Shown in pieces: positions 1-11,258 of a DNA stretch of 64,000 bases. The notes below the pieces were generated by a model, which made no database searches, was not told where the DNA came from, and saw only the letters and a program-made list of their open reading frames with translations. The position numbers and the translations under genes were made by a program. Position 1 is the stretch's first letter. Every line of letters starts with the position of its first letter. The stretch is from Xanthomonas hortorum (lineage in GTDB: Bacteria > Pseudomonadota > Gammaproteobacteria > Xanthomonadales > Xanthomonadaceae): the NCBI RefSeq assembly GCF_002940005.1, contig NZ_MDEF01000002.1; one strand, given 5' to 3'.

Positions 1-80
1 CTCGCCGCAGGCTGCGACGATTGTGCGCAGGCAGTAAGACTGATCGCGCCCAGCAGCGCGGCGATGGCAAGACGATACAT
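1..80 (-). CDS. N-terminus of exported (lipo)protein, probably DsbC (partial)
   Basis: Only the first 26 codons are inside the window; the gene runs off the left edge on the minus strand. The ATG at 80 opens a classic export signal: Met-Tyr-Arg, a hydrophobic Ala/Leu/Ile core, then L-T-A-C-A-Q, which reads as a lipobox or a signal peptidase I site. The gene follows xerD on the same strand. In E. coli xerD is followed by dsbC (periplasmic disulfide isomerase), so DsbC is the best guess, by synteny only. No catalytic CXXC is visible in the retained part, so the identity is unproven. Confidence 0.45.
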   Translation of the reverse strand, partial: MYRLAIAALLGAISLTACAQSSQPAA

Positions 81-284
81 TCACGCATCCAGTGGAATGG
101 GGTACCTGGATTCTCGCACAGCGCAGATGAAGCAAGGCAACGCCCGGCTCAGTTTATTGGCGACCCGGAGCGCGGGTTCGTTGCGGGGATCGGCGCATGC
201 GTCGTGGCGATTGCGCATTGACCGGCTCGCTGGCAGCCCCCTACCTGGCGAGATGCATCACCACCGGCCTGCCGCAGTACCCGT

Positions 285-1256
285 TCACCCGCGAGGATGA
301 TGCTTGGCGTGCAGCTTTTGCAGATGCTGGCGCGCCACCAGCGTGTAGATCTGGGTGGTCGACAACGAGCTGTGGCCGAGCAGCATCTGCAGCGCGCGCA
401 GGTCTGCGCCGTGGTTGAGCAGATGGGTGGCGAAGCTGTGGCGCAACCCGTGCGGGCTGACCGTGTCCGGGTCGATCCCGGCCACCGCCGCATAGCGTTT
501 GACCAGTGCCCAGAACTGCTGGCGGCTGGGCGGTTGACGCGCGGCGTCGATGAACAGCGGCACCTGCCCATCGACCGGCGCCACCGGCTTGTGGCTGGCC
601 AGCAGCGGGCGCGCCTCGTGCAGATAGCGCTCCAGCCAATGCTGGGATTCCTCGCCCAACGGCACCAGCCGATCCTTGCTGCCCTTGCCGGTCACCCGCA
701 GTACGCCTTGACGCAGATTGACCCCCACCGCCGGCAGGTTGACCAGCTCGCTGACGCGCAGGCCGGCGGCATACATCAGCTCCAGCATGGCGCGATCGCG
801 CAGGCCCAGCGGGCTGTCGATGTCGGGAGCGGCCAGCAGTGCTTCGATCTGACTTTCGGTCAGCGCCTTGGGCAAGCTGCGCGGCAAGTGGGGCGGATCG
901 ATCAGCGCGGTCGGGTCGTCGCTGCGCAGGCCCTCGCGCAGACACAGCCCGTAGAACGCCCGCAGCGTCGACAACAACCGCGCCGTGCTGCGTGGCGAAT
1001 AGCGCGCCTCGGAGCGCCAGCGTAGATAGTCGAACACCGCAGCCCGATCGACGCCCAGCAGCCCGCCGCCGGCCCCGTCGCGCCAACGCGCCAGCCCTTC
1101 CAGATCGCGCCGATAGCTGTCCAGGGTCTGCCGTGCCACCCCGTTCTCGGCCCAGAAACGATCCAGGAAGCGCTCGATGGCGGCAGCGTCGGCTGCCTGC
1201 AGGGGCGGCAGCTGTTGGGCGAGTTGGCGACGTTCGGCAGGACTGCTGGCAGACAT
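285..1256 (-). CDS. xerD: Tyrosine recombinase XerD
   Basis: Site-specific tyrosine recombinase that with XerC resolves chromosome dimers at dif. The chosen 323-residue product starts at MSASSPAERR; a longer reading frame upstream has no family similarity. The N-terminal SAM-like core-binding domain (about residues 20-110: ERFLDRFW, then YRRDLEGL) is followed by the catalytic domain with all expected residues: Arg167 (AGLRVSEL), Lys191 (TGKGSKDR), His269 and Arg272 (PHGLRHSF), His295 (LLGHSS) and nucleophile Tyr304 (TQIYT). XerC is the alternative, but the 'LLGHSSLSTTQIYT' region, the length and the probable dsbC neighbour favour XerD. It is transcribed away from the RDD gene. Confidence 0.93.
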   Translation of the reverse strand: MSASSPAERRQLAQQLPPLQAADAAAIERFLDRFWAENGVARQTLDSYRRDLEGLARWRDGAGGGLLGVDRAAVFDYLRWRSEARYSPRSTARLLSTLRAFYGLCLREGLRSDDPTALIDPPHLPRSLPKALTESQIEALLAAPDIDSPLGLRDRAMLELMYAAGLRVSELVNLPAVGVNLRQGVLRVTGKGSKDRLVPLGEESQHWLERYLHEARPLLASHKPVAPVDGQVPLFIDAARQPPSRQQFWALVKRYAAVAGIDPDTVSPHGLRHSFATHLLNHGADLRALQMLLGHSSLSTTQIYTLVARQHLQKLHAKHHPRG

Positions 1257-1514
1257 CGCAACAGCATAGAGCCTGTCGCGCAGGATCCGATGCGATACGT
1301 TGGCGATGATTGAAGTGTTGGCAGCGCGCTCCTTGGCGCAACGGGCCGCCGTTGCAGCACGCACGCACTTTGCGCAGTCGCTTTGCCGGTTGCCGGCAAC
1401 ACCTCAGGGCGACCGCGTGACGCAGTTCGCCAGCCACTTGCTCGCTCTTATCTTCAGCACGGCGCTGCCGCAACTCGGCGTTGCTCGATCGCCTGCGCCG
1501 GCTATGCTCGCGGC

Positions 1515-1982
1515 ATGACCTCGATTCCCTCGCCTCGCACTGCACGCGCCCCTGCTCTGGTCGGCTGGCGGCTGCTCGCCATGTGCTACGACGCCTGGCC
1601 GGTGCTGGCGCTATGGATGCTGATTTCCGCCGTTTTCACCCTGGGCTTCACGCTTGCCGGGCATCCCGCACGGGAAAACATCGCCCCTTTCAGCGGCTGG
1701 CAATGGCTGTTGTGGCTGTGCTGCTGGATCGCCGCCGGCATCTACGCCACGGTGAGCTGGCGCCGCGGCGGCCAGACCCTGGGCATGCGCCCATGGCGGT
1801 TGTCGCTGATCGGCCCGCAAGCCTCGTGGCGCACACTATGGATCCGCTATGCGGTGGGCACGTTGTCGCTGGCCCTGGGCGGACTGGGATTCTGGTGGGC
1901 GTGGGTAGATCGCGATCATTTGACGTGGCACGACCGTGCAAGTGGCACGCGGCTGCAGAGGATTCCCAAACCCAAGGAATAA
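1515..1982 (+). CDS. RDD family integral membrane protein
   Basis: Small (155 aa) membrane protein of the RDD family, whose members span the membrane several times and mostly lack a proven function (some are suspected transporters). The RDD signature is visible: an Arg and Asp in the first segment (RLLAMCYDAWPVLALW), a second hydrophobic segment around WQWLLWLCCWIAAGIY, the cytoplasmic motif GGQTLGMRPWRL, and the closing Asp cluster WVDRDHLTWHDRASGT typical of the C-terminus. The start chosen is the ATG at 1515, directly before the first membrane segment; an in-frame upstream extension is low quality. It is divergent from xerD, with no obvious functional link to the neighbours. Confidence 0.85.
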   Translation: MTSIPSPRTARAPALVGWRLLAMCYDAWPVLALWMLISAVFTLGFTLAGHPARENIAPFSGWQWLLWLCCWIAAGIYATVSWRRGGQTLGMRPWRLSLIGPQASWRTLWIRYAVGTLSLALGGLGFWWAWVDRDHLTWHDRASGTRLQRIPKPKE

Positions 1983-2048
1983 GCTCGATCACGCGAAGCG
2001 CATGGCTGCCGCCACGAGCCACTGATGCAGCGACTGAGAATCGATGAC

Positions 2049-2145
2049 ACAACGTAGCGAGCGGCCGTCAGGTGGATGTTTAAGGCGCGGAGCGAGCGCA
2101 GTGCATGCTTGGTGCATGCCGATCCCGAGCACCGTTCGCGCCACC
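2049..2145 (+). repeat. Interspersed intergenic repeat, family C, copy 1
   Basis: This intergenic stretch between the RDD gene and lptG shares its order of words with 24553-24657: an opening AACG(T/C)AGCGAGC, then GTCAGGTGG, GGCGCG, GCATGCCGAT(T)CC and GAGCACCG...CGCGCC. A shorter relative lies at 62711-62745 inside the pilU terminator. Function is unknown. All copies sit immediately downstream of genes, which would suit a transcription-end or REP-type element. Confidence 0.55.
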
Positions 2146-2177
2146 TTGCGGTAAGCGCTGTCGTTTTGTTCGTCGCT

Positions 2178-3284
2178 CTAGCTACTGCGCCGCCGGAACA
2201 ACCATGCCGACACCCCCAGCATCACCATCGGCGGCAGTGCGTAGGCGATGCGGTAGTCCAGCTTGAGCGCACCGGCCATGCGGCCGAAGAACAGTTGCAG
2301 CAGCCAGAAGCCCAGCGCGAACAGGATGCCCAGGAACAGCCGCTTGCCCAGACCGCCGCTACGCAGCGAGCCGAACGAGAACGGAATCGCCGCCAGGCAC
2401 AGCGCCAATACATTGAGCGGATAGAACCAGCGGCTCCAGTACTGATCTTCGTAGTCGCGCGCGTCCAGGCCATTGCGGCGGCGGTACTCGATGCTCTGTT
2501 CCAGATCGCGCGCGGACAGGTTGCGCGGCTTGGCCAGCCCCGCCGCCAGCGCCGCCGGGCTGAGCTGCGATTGCCACGGCAGCTCGGGGAAGGTTTCGCG
2601 CTGCACCGAGCGCTCCTGGAAGGTGTCGCGGCGCACCTGGCGCAGCGTCCAGGTGCCATTGCGATTTTCTGCCAATGCCGCATAGGTCAGCTGCTGCAGG
2701 CGGCCGCTGGCATCGAGGTGATACAGCCGCACATCGTGCAGATCCAGCGCGGTACCGCCGCCATCGAGCAGCTTCTCTTCGCCGCTCAGCGCATTGAGGA
2801 AGGTGTCGCCTTCGCGCGCCCATAGGCCCGAATAGCGCGCCATTGCCATATCGCTGTTGTAGCGGGCGCTGGTCTTGAGCGTATCGGCCTGGTTCTGCGC
2901 CCATGGCCCCACGGTCTCGCCGCTGATCACCATGCCGGCGGTCAGCAACGCCATCGCCGCGACCACCGAGGCCGACATCCGCTTGCGCGACACGCCCAGC
3001 GCACGCAAGGCGGTCAGCTCGGAGGTGGCCGCCAACTGGCCCAGCCCCATCAAGGCACCGATCACCGCCGCAGTGGGGAACAAGGTGTAGGCCCGGCGCG
3101 GCACCGTGTACGCCACATAAGCGAACGCATGACCAAAGGTATAGCTCCCCTGGCCAATGTTCTTGGCCTCGCTGGCAAACGCGTTGACCAGATCCAGCCC
3201 CAGCAGCACGGCCCAGGTCAGCAGCACGGTAAACAACACCGCGCGCCCGACGTACCAATCGTGTACGCGTGGCATCAGCCTCAT
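2178..3284 (-). CDS. lptG: LPS export ABC transporter permease LptG
   Basis: One of the two transmembrane subunits of the LptB2FG transporter, which extracts LPS from the inner membrane and pushes it along the Lpt bridge. The 368-residue product (start MRLMPRVHDW, ATG overlapping the lptF stop by 4 bases) has the family layout. TM1 is at about 14-35 (VLFTVLLTWAVLLGLDLVNAF), two further TMs lie around 60-130, a periplasmic beta-jellyroll region spans about 140-270 (W-x-R-E-G-D-T-F, QLTYAALAENRNGTW), and three C-terminal TMs follow. The C-terminal half of the jellyroll ends in the conserved NLSARDLEQSIEYRRRNGLDA stretch. It is the second gene of an lptFG operon. Confidence 0.95.
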   Translation of the reverse strand: MRLMPRVHDWYVGRAVLFTVLLTWAVLLGLDLVNAFASEAKNIGQGSYTFGHAFAYVAYTVPRRAYTLFPTAAVIGALMGLGQLAATSELTALRALGVSRKRMSASVVAAMALLTAGMVISGETVGPWAQNQADTLKTSARYNSDMAMARYSGLWAREGDTFLNALSGEEKLLDGGGTALDLHDVRLYHLDASGRLQQLTYAALAENRNGTWTLRQVRRDTFQERSVQRETFPELPWQSQLSPAALAAGLAKPRNLSARDLEQSIEYRRRNGLDARDYEDQYWSRWFYPLNVLALCLAAIPFSFGSLRSGGLGKRLFLGILFALGFWLLQLFFGRMAGALKLDYRIAYALPPMVMLGVSAWLFRRRSS

Positions 3285-4363
3285 GCGCGCACCCTCGGCC
3301 GACGCACGCGGCCATCGCGTGCATACGCCCAGATCGCCACTGCCAGCAGCGGCAGCGTCAGCCACCACAGACCGAGCGCGGCCGGTGTCTTGCCGTTGGC
3401 GATCCACTGGGTGCCGACAATCATCAGGTTGGTACCCACCATGTACGCCAGGAAGGCCAGCATGATCCGGCCGTAGCGCTGCTGCCGCGGCGCACTGCGC
3501 GATAGCGGCAGGGTCAGCAGCGCAAACGCCAGCGCCAGCAGCGGCGGCGCCAGACGCTCATGCAGCTGCGCGCGCGCGGCCGGGCGTTCGTCCGACAGCA
3601 GCTGCGTGGTCCACATCACTTCCGGGTCGTTGGCGTCGTGCACCTGGCTGCGGTCGGGCAAGGCCACGTCGTTGCTGGCGAACTTCATCAAGCGGTAGTC
3701 CAAGGTGTTGCCGGCGGCCGGGCCTTCGATGCGGTAACCGTCCTCCAGGCGCAGGTAGCGGTTGGCCTTGCCTTCGAAGAACATCGCACCACGCTCGGCG
3801 GTGACCACATCGATACGATCGTCCTTCTGGCGCTGCATGAACACCTTGCCCAGACCCTTGCCGTCGGCCGAGATCGTGGTGAGATAGACCACCCCACCGC
3901 CGGACAGCGGAGTGAACTTGCCCGACTCCAGGCCGGCCATCAGCACGCTGCGGTTGGCGTCTTCCAGCATGGTCTCGGCGGTACGGCTGGCCCACGGGCC
4001 GAGCCACAGCGAGCACAGCCCGATCAGCACCACCACCGGCACCACCAGCATCAGGATCGGGCGCAACATGCGCCGCGGGCCGACGCCAATGGCGGTGATC
4101 ACGGCCATTTCTGAATCGCGGTACAGCCTCGCCAGTGCCAGCAGCAGGCCGAGCATGAGCGCCAGAGGCAGGATGATCGGCAGGTAGGCCACAAATTGCA
4201 GGCCCACCTGAGACAGCAACAAGCGAGCGGGGATGCGGCCATCGGCGATATTGCCGAGGATATCCACCAGCACACCGCCCACGCTGACGACCAGCAGCAC
4301 GATCAAGGTGGCCAGGAAGCTCTGGGTGAAATCGCTAAGCAGGTATCGATCGAGCTTCGGCAT
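3281..4363 (-). CDS. lptF: LPS export ABC transporter permease LptF
   Basis: Partner of LptG in the LptB2FG complex. The 360-residue product starts MPKLDRYLLSDF, the usual LptF N-terminus in which Tyr/Phe-rich TM1 follows immediately (FLATLIVLLVVSVGGVLVDI). TMs 2-3 (LLLSQVGLQFVAYLPIILPLALMLG; MLRPILMLVVPVVVLIG) precede the periplasmic jellyroll at about 135-260, with the family phrase ESGKFTPLSGGGVVYL, and three TMs close the protein (LLALAFALLTLPLS onward). It is first in the operon and divergent from pepA, with about 107 bases of shared promoter region; it reads straight into lptG through a 4-base ATGA overlap. Confidence 0.95.
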   Translation of the reverse strand: MPKLDRYLLSDFTQSFLATLIVLLVVSVGGVLVDILGNIADGRIPARLLLSQVGLQFVAYLPIILPLALMLGLLLALARLYRDSEMAVITAIGVGPRRMLRPILMLVVPVVVLIGLCSLWLGPWASRTAETMLEDANRSVLMAGLESGKFTPLSGGGVVYLTTISADGKGLGKVFMQRQKDDRIDVVTAERGAMFFEGKANRYLRLEDGYRIEGPAAGNTLDYRLMKFASNDVALPDRSQVHDANDPEVMWTTQLLSDERPAARAQLHERLAPPLLALAFALLTLPLSRSAPRQQRYGRIMLAFLAYMVGTNLMIVGTQWIANGKTPAALGLWWLTLPLLAVAIWAYARDGRVRRPRVRA

Positions 4364-4470
4364 GGGGTGGGCTTGTTTTAAACTCTCGGATTCGTTCGCG
4401 GCGTCGCCAGCCTAGTCAGGTTGGCGTAAACAGTCCGCGATTGTACGGATTTGCCTACGGAATCTGATCA

Positions 4471-5943
4471 ATGGCCCTGCAATTCACCCTGAACCAAGAC
4501 GCGCCGGCAAGCGCCCACGTCGACTGCATCGTGGTTGGCGTGTTCGCCGACAAGACCCTTTCGCCCGCCGCCCAGGCGCTGGACAGCGCCAGCCAGGGCC
4601 GTTTGACGGCACTGGTCGCACGCGGCGATGTGGCCTCCAAGACCGGCAGCACCAGCCTGCTGCACGACCTGCCCGGCGTGGCTGCCCCGCGCGTACTGGT
4701 GGTCGGGCTGGGCGACGCCGGCAAGTTCGGCGTGGCGCCTTACCTCAAGGCGATCGGCGATGCGACCCGCGCGCTGAAGACCGGCCCGGTCGGCACCGCC
4801 CTGCTCACCCTGACCGAATTGCCGATCAAGGCGCGCGATAGCGCCTGGAACATCCGCCAGGCGATCGTCGTCAGCGACCACGCCGCTTACCGCTACACCG
4901 CCACGTTGGGCAAGAAGAAGGTCGACGAGACCGGCCTGACCACGCTTGCGATCGCCGGCGACGACGCCCGCGCACTGGCGGTTGGCGTGGCCACCGCCGA
5001 GGGCGTGGAGTTCGCCCGCGAGCTGGGCAACCTGCCGCCGAACTACTGCACCCCGGCCTACCTGGCCGAGACCGCCGCCGCGTTCGCCGGCAAGTTTCCC
5101 GGCGCCGAAGCCGAGATTTTGGACGAAACGCAGATGGAAGCGCTCGGCATGGGCTCGCTGCTGTCGGTGGCGCGCGGCTCGGCCAACCGCCCGCACCTGA
5201 TCGTGCTGAAGTGGAACGGCGGTGGCGACGCCCGTCCCTATGTACTGGTCGGCAAGGGCATCACCTTCGACACCGGCGGCGTCAACCTCAAGACGCAGGG
5301 CGGCATCGAGGAAATGAAATACGACATGTGCGGCGGCGCCAACGTCATCGGCACGTTCGTCGCCACGGTCAAGGCCGAGCTGCCGATCAACCTGTTGGTG
5401 GTGGTGCCGGCGGTGGAAAACGCCATCGACGGCAATGCGTATCGCCCCTCCGATGTGATCACCAGCATGTCCGGCAAGACCATCGAGGTCGGCAATACCG
5501 ACGCCGAAGGCCGCCTGATCCTGTGCGATGCGCTGACCTACGCCGAGCGCTTCAACCCCGAAGCACTGGTGGACGTGGCCACGCTGACCGGCGCCTGCAT
5601 GGTGGCGCTGGGCCACCAGACCGCCGGCCTGATGAGCAAGCACGACGACCTGGCCAACGAACTGCTGGCCGCCGGCGAGCACGTGTTCGACCGCGCCTGG
5701 CGCCTGCCGCTGTGGGACGAATACCAGGGCCTGCTGGATTCCAGCTTCGCCGACGTCTACAACATCGGCGGCCGCTGGGGCGGCGCGATCACTGCTGGCT
5801 GCTTCCTGTCGCGCTTCACCGAAAACCAGCGCTGGGCGCATCTGGACATCGCCGGCGTGGCCAGCGACGAAGGCAAGCGCGGCATGGCCACCGGTCGCCC
5901 GGTCGGATTGCTGACGCAGTGGTTGCTCGACCGCGCAGCCTGA
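4471..5943 (+). CDS. pepA: Leucyl/cytosol aminopeptidase PepA (M17)
   Basis: Zinc- or manganese-dependent cytosolic aminopeptidase. The 490-residue length is normal for PepA. The C-terminal catalytic domain carries the metal and active-site set: Lys and Asp in VGKGITFDTGGVNLK, Asp in MKYDMCGGA, and the family signature NTDAEGRL, whose Asp and Glu bind metal and whose Arg is catalytic. The N-terminal half is the variable macro-like domain (LVVGLGDAGKF). In E. coli PepA is also an accessory protein for Xer recombination at plasmid cer sites and a transcription factor; a xerD gene lies 3 kb away, although this proximity may be coincidental. Its stop overlaps the next ATG by one base (TGATG), so the two genes are probably co-translated. 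Confidence 0.95.
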   Translation: MALQFTLNQDAPASAHVDCIVVGVFADKTLSPAAQALDSASQGRLTALVARGDVASKTGSTSLLHDLPGVAAPRVLVVGLGDAGKFGVAPYLKAIGDATRALKTGPVGTALLTLTELPIKARDSAWNIRQAIVVSDHAAYRYTATLGKKKVDETGLTTLAIAGDDARALAVGVATAEGVEFARELGNLPPNYCTPAYLAETAAAFAGKFPGAEAEILDETQMEALGMGSLLSVARGSANRPHLIVLKWNGGGDARPYVLVGKGITFDTGGVNLKTQGGIEEMKYDMCGGANVIGTFVATVKAELPINLLVVVPAVENAIDGNAYRPSDVITSMSGKTIEVGNTDAEGRLILCDALTYAERFNPEALVDVATLTGACMVALGHQTAGLMSKHDDLANELLAAGEHVFDRAWRLPLWDEYQGLLDSSFADVYNIGGRWGGAITAGCFLSRFTENQRWAHLDIAGVASDEGKRGMATGRPVGLLTQWLLDRAA

Positions 5944-6308
5944 TGTCGCCACGCGCTGCACTGGCCCTGATCGCTGGCTTCGTGCTGGTGGACGGGGCCG
6001 CCAGCGCGTTACCCGGCTGGTGGAACGGCGATGCCGCCGACCTGGTGCGGTTTGCGCTGCTACTGGTGCTGATCTTCGTCTGGCTGTCGGCCGACAGCCG
6101 CCAGCACGGCTATCGCCGCCCGATGTGGCTCAACATCGGGATGGTGCTGGCCTGGCTGGTGTTCATCCTCATCTATCTGTATCGCTCGCGGCCTGCCGGC
6201 CGACGCCTGCGCGCCACAGGCGGGTTTTTGCTGGCGATACTGGCGTCCGGCCTGCTGTTCACGCTCGGCTGCGTCGTTGCCGAATCTGTTTTCCCTTCCG
6301 TTTCGTGA
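5943..6308 (+). CDS. Small conserved membrane protein of unknown function
   Basis: A 121-residue polypeptide with no recognised domain. Three to four hydrophobic segments are visible: ALALIAGFVLVDGAASAL near the N-terminus, FALLLVLIFVWLSA at about 32-45, WLNIGMVLAWLVFILIYLY at about 60-78, and GFLLAILASGLLFTLGCVVA near the C-terminus, with an Arg-rich loop (RSRPAGRRLR) before the last. Start overlaps the pepA stop (TGATG) and the stop lies 7 bases before holC, so it is clearly translated as part of pepA-holC. Sandwiched between pepA and holC it is probably a lineage-specific insertion; nothing in it suggests an enzyme. Confidence 0.75.
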   Translation: MSPRAALALIAGFVLVDGAASALPGWWNGDAADLVRFALLLVLIFVWLSADSRQHGYRRPMWLNIGMVLAWLVFILIYLYRSRPAGRRLRATGGFLLAILASGLLFTLGCVVAESVFPSVS

Positions 6309-6315
6309 CCTGACC

Positions 6316-6741
6316 ATGCCCCGTGCCGATTTCTACCTGATCGCCAAACCGCGCTTCCTCAACGAACCGCTGCGGCTGGTCTGTGAGCTGGCGCGCAAGG
6401 CTTACGACGCCAATCTCTCCACGCTGATCCTGGCGCGCGATGCCGAACAGGCCGAAGCGCTGGACGACCTGCTGTGGGCGTTCGACGACGAGGCCTATAT
6501 CCCGCATCAGATCGCCGGCACCGACGAGGAAGACGAACTCGCCCCGGTGCTGATCGCCGCCCCCGAGTTCACCGCGCCCTCGCGCCCGCTGGTGATCAAC
6601 CTGCGCGACGATCCCTATCTGGGCGCCTGCGACCGGGTGCTGGAAGTCGTCCCCGCCGACCCCGCCGCCCGCGAACCGCTGCGCGAACGCTGGAAGCAGT
6701 ACAAGGCCCTGGGCCTGGAACTGACCAAGTACGACATGTGA
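6316..6741 (+). CDS. holC: DNA polymerase III chi subunit HolC
   Basis: Chi subunit of the clamp-loader complex, which with psi (HolD) links the loader to SSB on lagging-strand DNA. The 141-residue product starts MPRADFYLIAKPRFL; the N-terminal F-Y-L-I strand, the early Arg/Lys helix (VCELARKAYDANLSTLILARD), the aspartate-rich middle (DEEDELAPVLI) and the C-terminal helix RWKQYKALGLELTKYDM are typical of chi. Position between pepA and valS is the conserved proteobacterial arrangement (pepA-holC-valS in E. coli). Its probable partner holD is encoded at 15049-15525 in the same window. Confidence 0.92.
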   Translation: MPRADFYLIAKPRFLNEPLRLVCELARKAYDANLSTLILARDAEQAEALDDLLWAFDDEAYIPHQIAGTDEEDELAPVLIAAPEFTAPSRPLVINLRDDPYLGACDRVLEVVPADPAAREPLRERWKQYKALGLELTKYDM

Positions 6742-6751
6742 GAGGGGCGGG

Positions 6752-6940
6752 GATTGGGGAGTTGGGATTGGGGATTCGCAGGAGCGATTTTGCGCGCATC
6801 CACAAGTCCTTTCCAACGACGCATCCCAACAGCCAATCTCCGTTCCACAGCGCCACCGCTGAGGTTGACGCAATGGCTTGCCAGCGGTCTCTGCCGGCCC
6901 CATGACTCAACAAATCCCGAATCCCGAATCAACGAATCCC
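6752..6940. repeat. Inverted GGGATTSGGGATT repeats flanking the valS leader
   Basis: On the + strand 6752-6780 contains GGGGATTGGGG, GGGATTGGGGATTCG and close variants; at 6913-6940 the inverse complement appears as AATCCCGAATCCCGAATC and CGAATCCC, ending 9 bases before the chosen valS ATG. The two blocks could pair across about 130 bases in the valS mRNA. The same arrangement occurs in front of mlaF (22053-22142), so it is a mobile or amplified short repeat and not chance. Confidence 0.65.
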
Positions 6941-6949
6941 AGCCCCTCT

Positions 6950-9922
<2,973 letters not shown>

Positions 9923-10017
9923 CGCAGTCGACGTCGATCAGCCGACTGCATCGCCACCAGGCGACCGCAGTCGGTATTCGAAGGGACAACCAATCAGTTG
10001 CTCGATGGTCGAGCGCG

Positions 10018-10372
10018 CGGTGCCCTCACCGCTCGCGGGACACGCCGCAAGTACGTCCGTGTAGGCTCGGTGGCGGCATCCATGCCGCCACACGGTCCCG
10101 CAAGCGGCGAGGACACCGCACCAGTAAGTTCGTAGATCGCTTCGTTGAAAGCCTGCCTGTTGTTCGTTCGCGTTGCGACGCTGGTCGGACTAGCCGTCAT
10201 TCGCGCCGTCATCCAAAAACGCGCGTCATGCACTGCTTGCAACCATGCACGCCGACCATCTCCACTGGTCCTTGTCCGCCCACCGTCGCGGGACCTTACG
10301 CGGCATGGATGCCGCGTAAGAGCCTACACGGACGTACTTGCTGCGTGTCCCGCGATGGTGGGCGGGCAAGGG
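10018..10372 (+). repeat. Composite palindromic repeat (inverted core pair), unit 1
   Basis: Two related palindromic cores of about 105 bases in opposite orientation. Core A (10018-10122) has outer arms GCGGTGCCCTCACCGCT / GCGGCGAGGACACCGC and a central hairpin GTGGCGGCATCCATGCCGCCAC. Core B (10270-10372) has arms CTTGTCCGCCCACCGTCGCGG / CCGCGATGGTGGGCGGGCAAG and a central hairpin TTACGCGGCATGGATGCCGC. Both share GGGACACGC(C/A)GCAAGTACGTCC, so B is an inverted, arm-swapped form of A. The spacer 10123-10269 is less conserved but shares words with other units. Further units are at 10515-10854, 24700-25053 (reversed) and 62824-63089. No protein-coding capacity. Confidence 0.85.
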
Positions 10373-10514
10373 CCCTGCAGCCAAGCCGCAGATCAGCCGC
10401 TTTACAAGTGATCTATCCACACTGCTCAACAAGTCCAATACAGCCGAGATTCCGGTAATGACGGCGTTTAAATGCTGTTAGAAGCTCAGGTCAAAAGCTT
10501 GGTTAGTCGAGAAC

Positions 10515-10854
10515 GCGGTGTCCTCACCGCTCGCGGGACACGCCGTGAATCCATCCTTGGAGGCTCGGTGGCGGCATCCATGCCGCCACACGGTCCCGCA
10601 ACCGGTAAGGACGCCGCGCCAGAGAGTGAGTCGGTTGCTTTCTTAAAAGCTTGTTGGTTGCTCCGCTTGCGTTGAAAAGCAAACCGAAACCACGGTGATC
10701 GAACAACATGCATCGTGCATTGCCTGCACCATGCACACCGACCATCGCGACTGGTCCTTGCCCGCCCACCGGCGCGGGACCTTATGCGGCATGGATGCCG
10801 CAGAAGAGCCTACACGGACGTGCTTGCGGCGTGTCCCGCGATGGTGGGCGGGCG
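10515..10854 (+). repeat. Composite palindromic repeat, unit 2 (diverged)
   Basis: Second unit in direct tandem with the first. Core A is at 10515-10617 and core B at 10756-10854. It is more diverged: the conserved CAAGTACGTCC of core A has become GAATCCATCC, core B's inner hairpin has a mispaired end (CTTATGCGGCATGGATGCCGCAGAA), and its right arm stops at GGGCGGGCGG. The spacer preserves CCATGCACACCGACCATCGC, matching CATGCACGCCGACCATCTC in unit 1. The damage suggests this is the older or inactive copy. Confidence 0.8.
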
Positions 10855-10890
10855 GACCCAGCTACGAAGTCACAGCCTTGTCGCCCTGCA

Positions 10891-11170
10891 ATCGATGCAC
10901 CCACATCGCACCGTAGACAGTCAGGCCATCGAACTCCGGATTCCAGTTACCCAGCTTGCCATCGGTCGGATCCCAAAAAGGTTCCGGGATCCCAGGGATT
11001 TTCGATATTGAGGTTACAGATGATGACATCGCTACCCTTCAACAGCAGATAACCTTCGATGATCCAGGCGTCCGCGCCCACACCGATGTAGCCAGGCAAT
11101 GCCCCACACTCTCATTGCGTTGCAGACACAGCCGATGTCGCGGAACATCGAGACATCAATGAGGACATCG
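10891..11170 (-). pseudogene. Fragment of a third pectate lyase gene (decayed)
   Basis: On the minus strand this segment matches the middle of the two intact pectate lyase genes. CACCCACA...GTCAGGCCATCGAA, CTCCGGATTCCAGTT, CCAAAAAGGTTCCGGGATCCCAGGGATTTTCGAT and GATGATGACATCGCTACCCTTCAACAGCAGATA align in order with 11870-12040 and 13250-13430. These encode the VWVDH...DGLTVEA...GNWN...ENPWDPEP...NDVIVRN...FYVKAN region. The start, the catalytic C-terminal half and a continuous reading frame are missing; similarity fades after about 11090 and is doubtful to 11170. It lies directly downstream of the intact gene in the same orientation, as expected for an old tandem duplicate. Confidence 0.8.
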
Positions 11171-11179
11171 CGCAAACGC

Positions 11180-11207
11180 ACAACGCCCGCATCGCTGCGG
11201 GCGTTGT
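11180..11207. terminator. Hairpin downstream of pectate lyase gene
   Basis: A perfect 12-base-pair stem, ACAACGCCCGCA / TGCGGGCGTTGT, with a TCGC loop, 51 bases downstream of the pectate lyase stop at 11259. The U-run is weak on either strand, so termination strength is uncertain. Confidence 0.6.
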
Positions 11208-11258
11208 AGGAGCTCATGCCATGCTGCAGTCATCGCAGCAGTGCCTAGCGCAGACGCC

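Noticed and set aside
241..1545. Long antisense-frame ORF overlapping xerD (434 codons)
   Set aside because: Arg/Ala/Gln-rich composition from reading GC-rich codons out of frame; the xerD frame has all catalytic residues.
4468..5961. 497-codon minus-strand ORF across pepA
   Set aside because: Mirror of the pepA coding frame; no motifs, and PepA has a complete active site.
10018..10372. CRISPR-like array from regular palindromes
   Set aside because: There are only two inverted cores per unit, no constant-length unique spacers and no cas genes; arms and inner hairpin fit a REPIN-type element.
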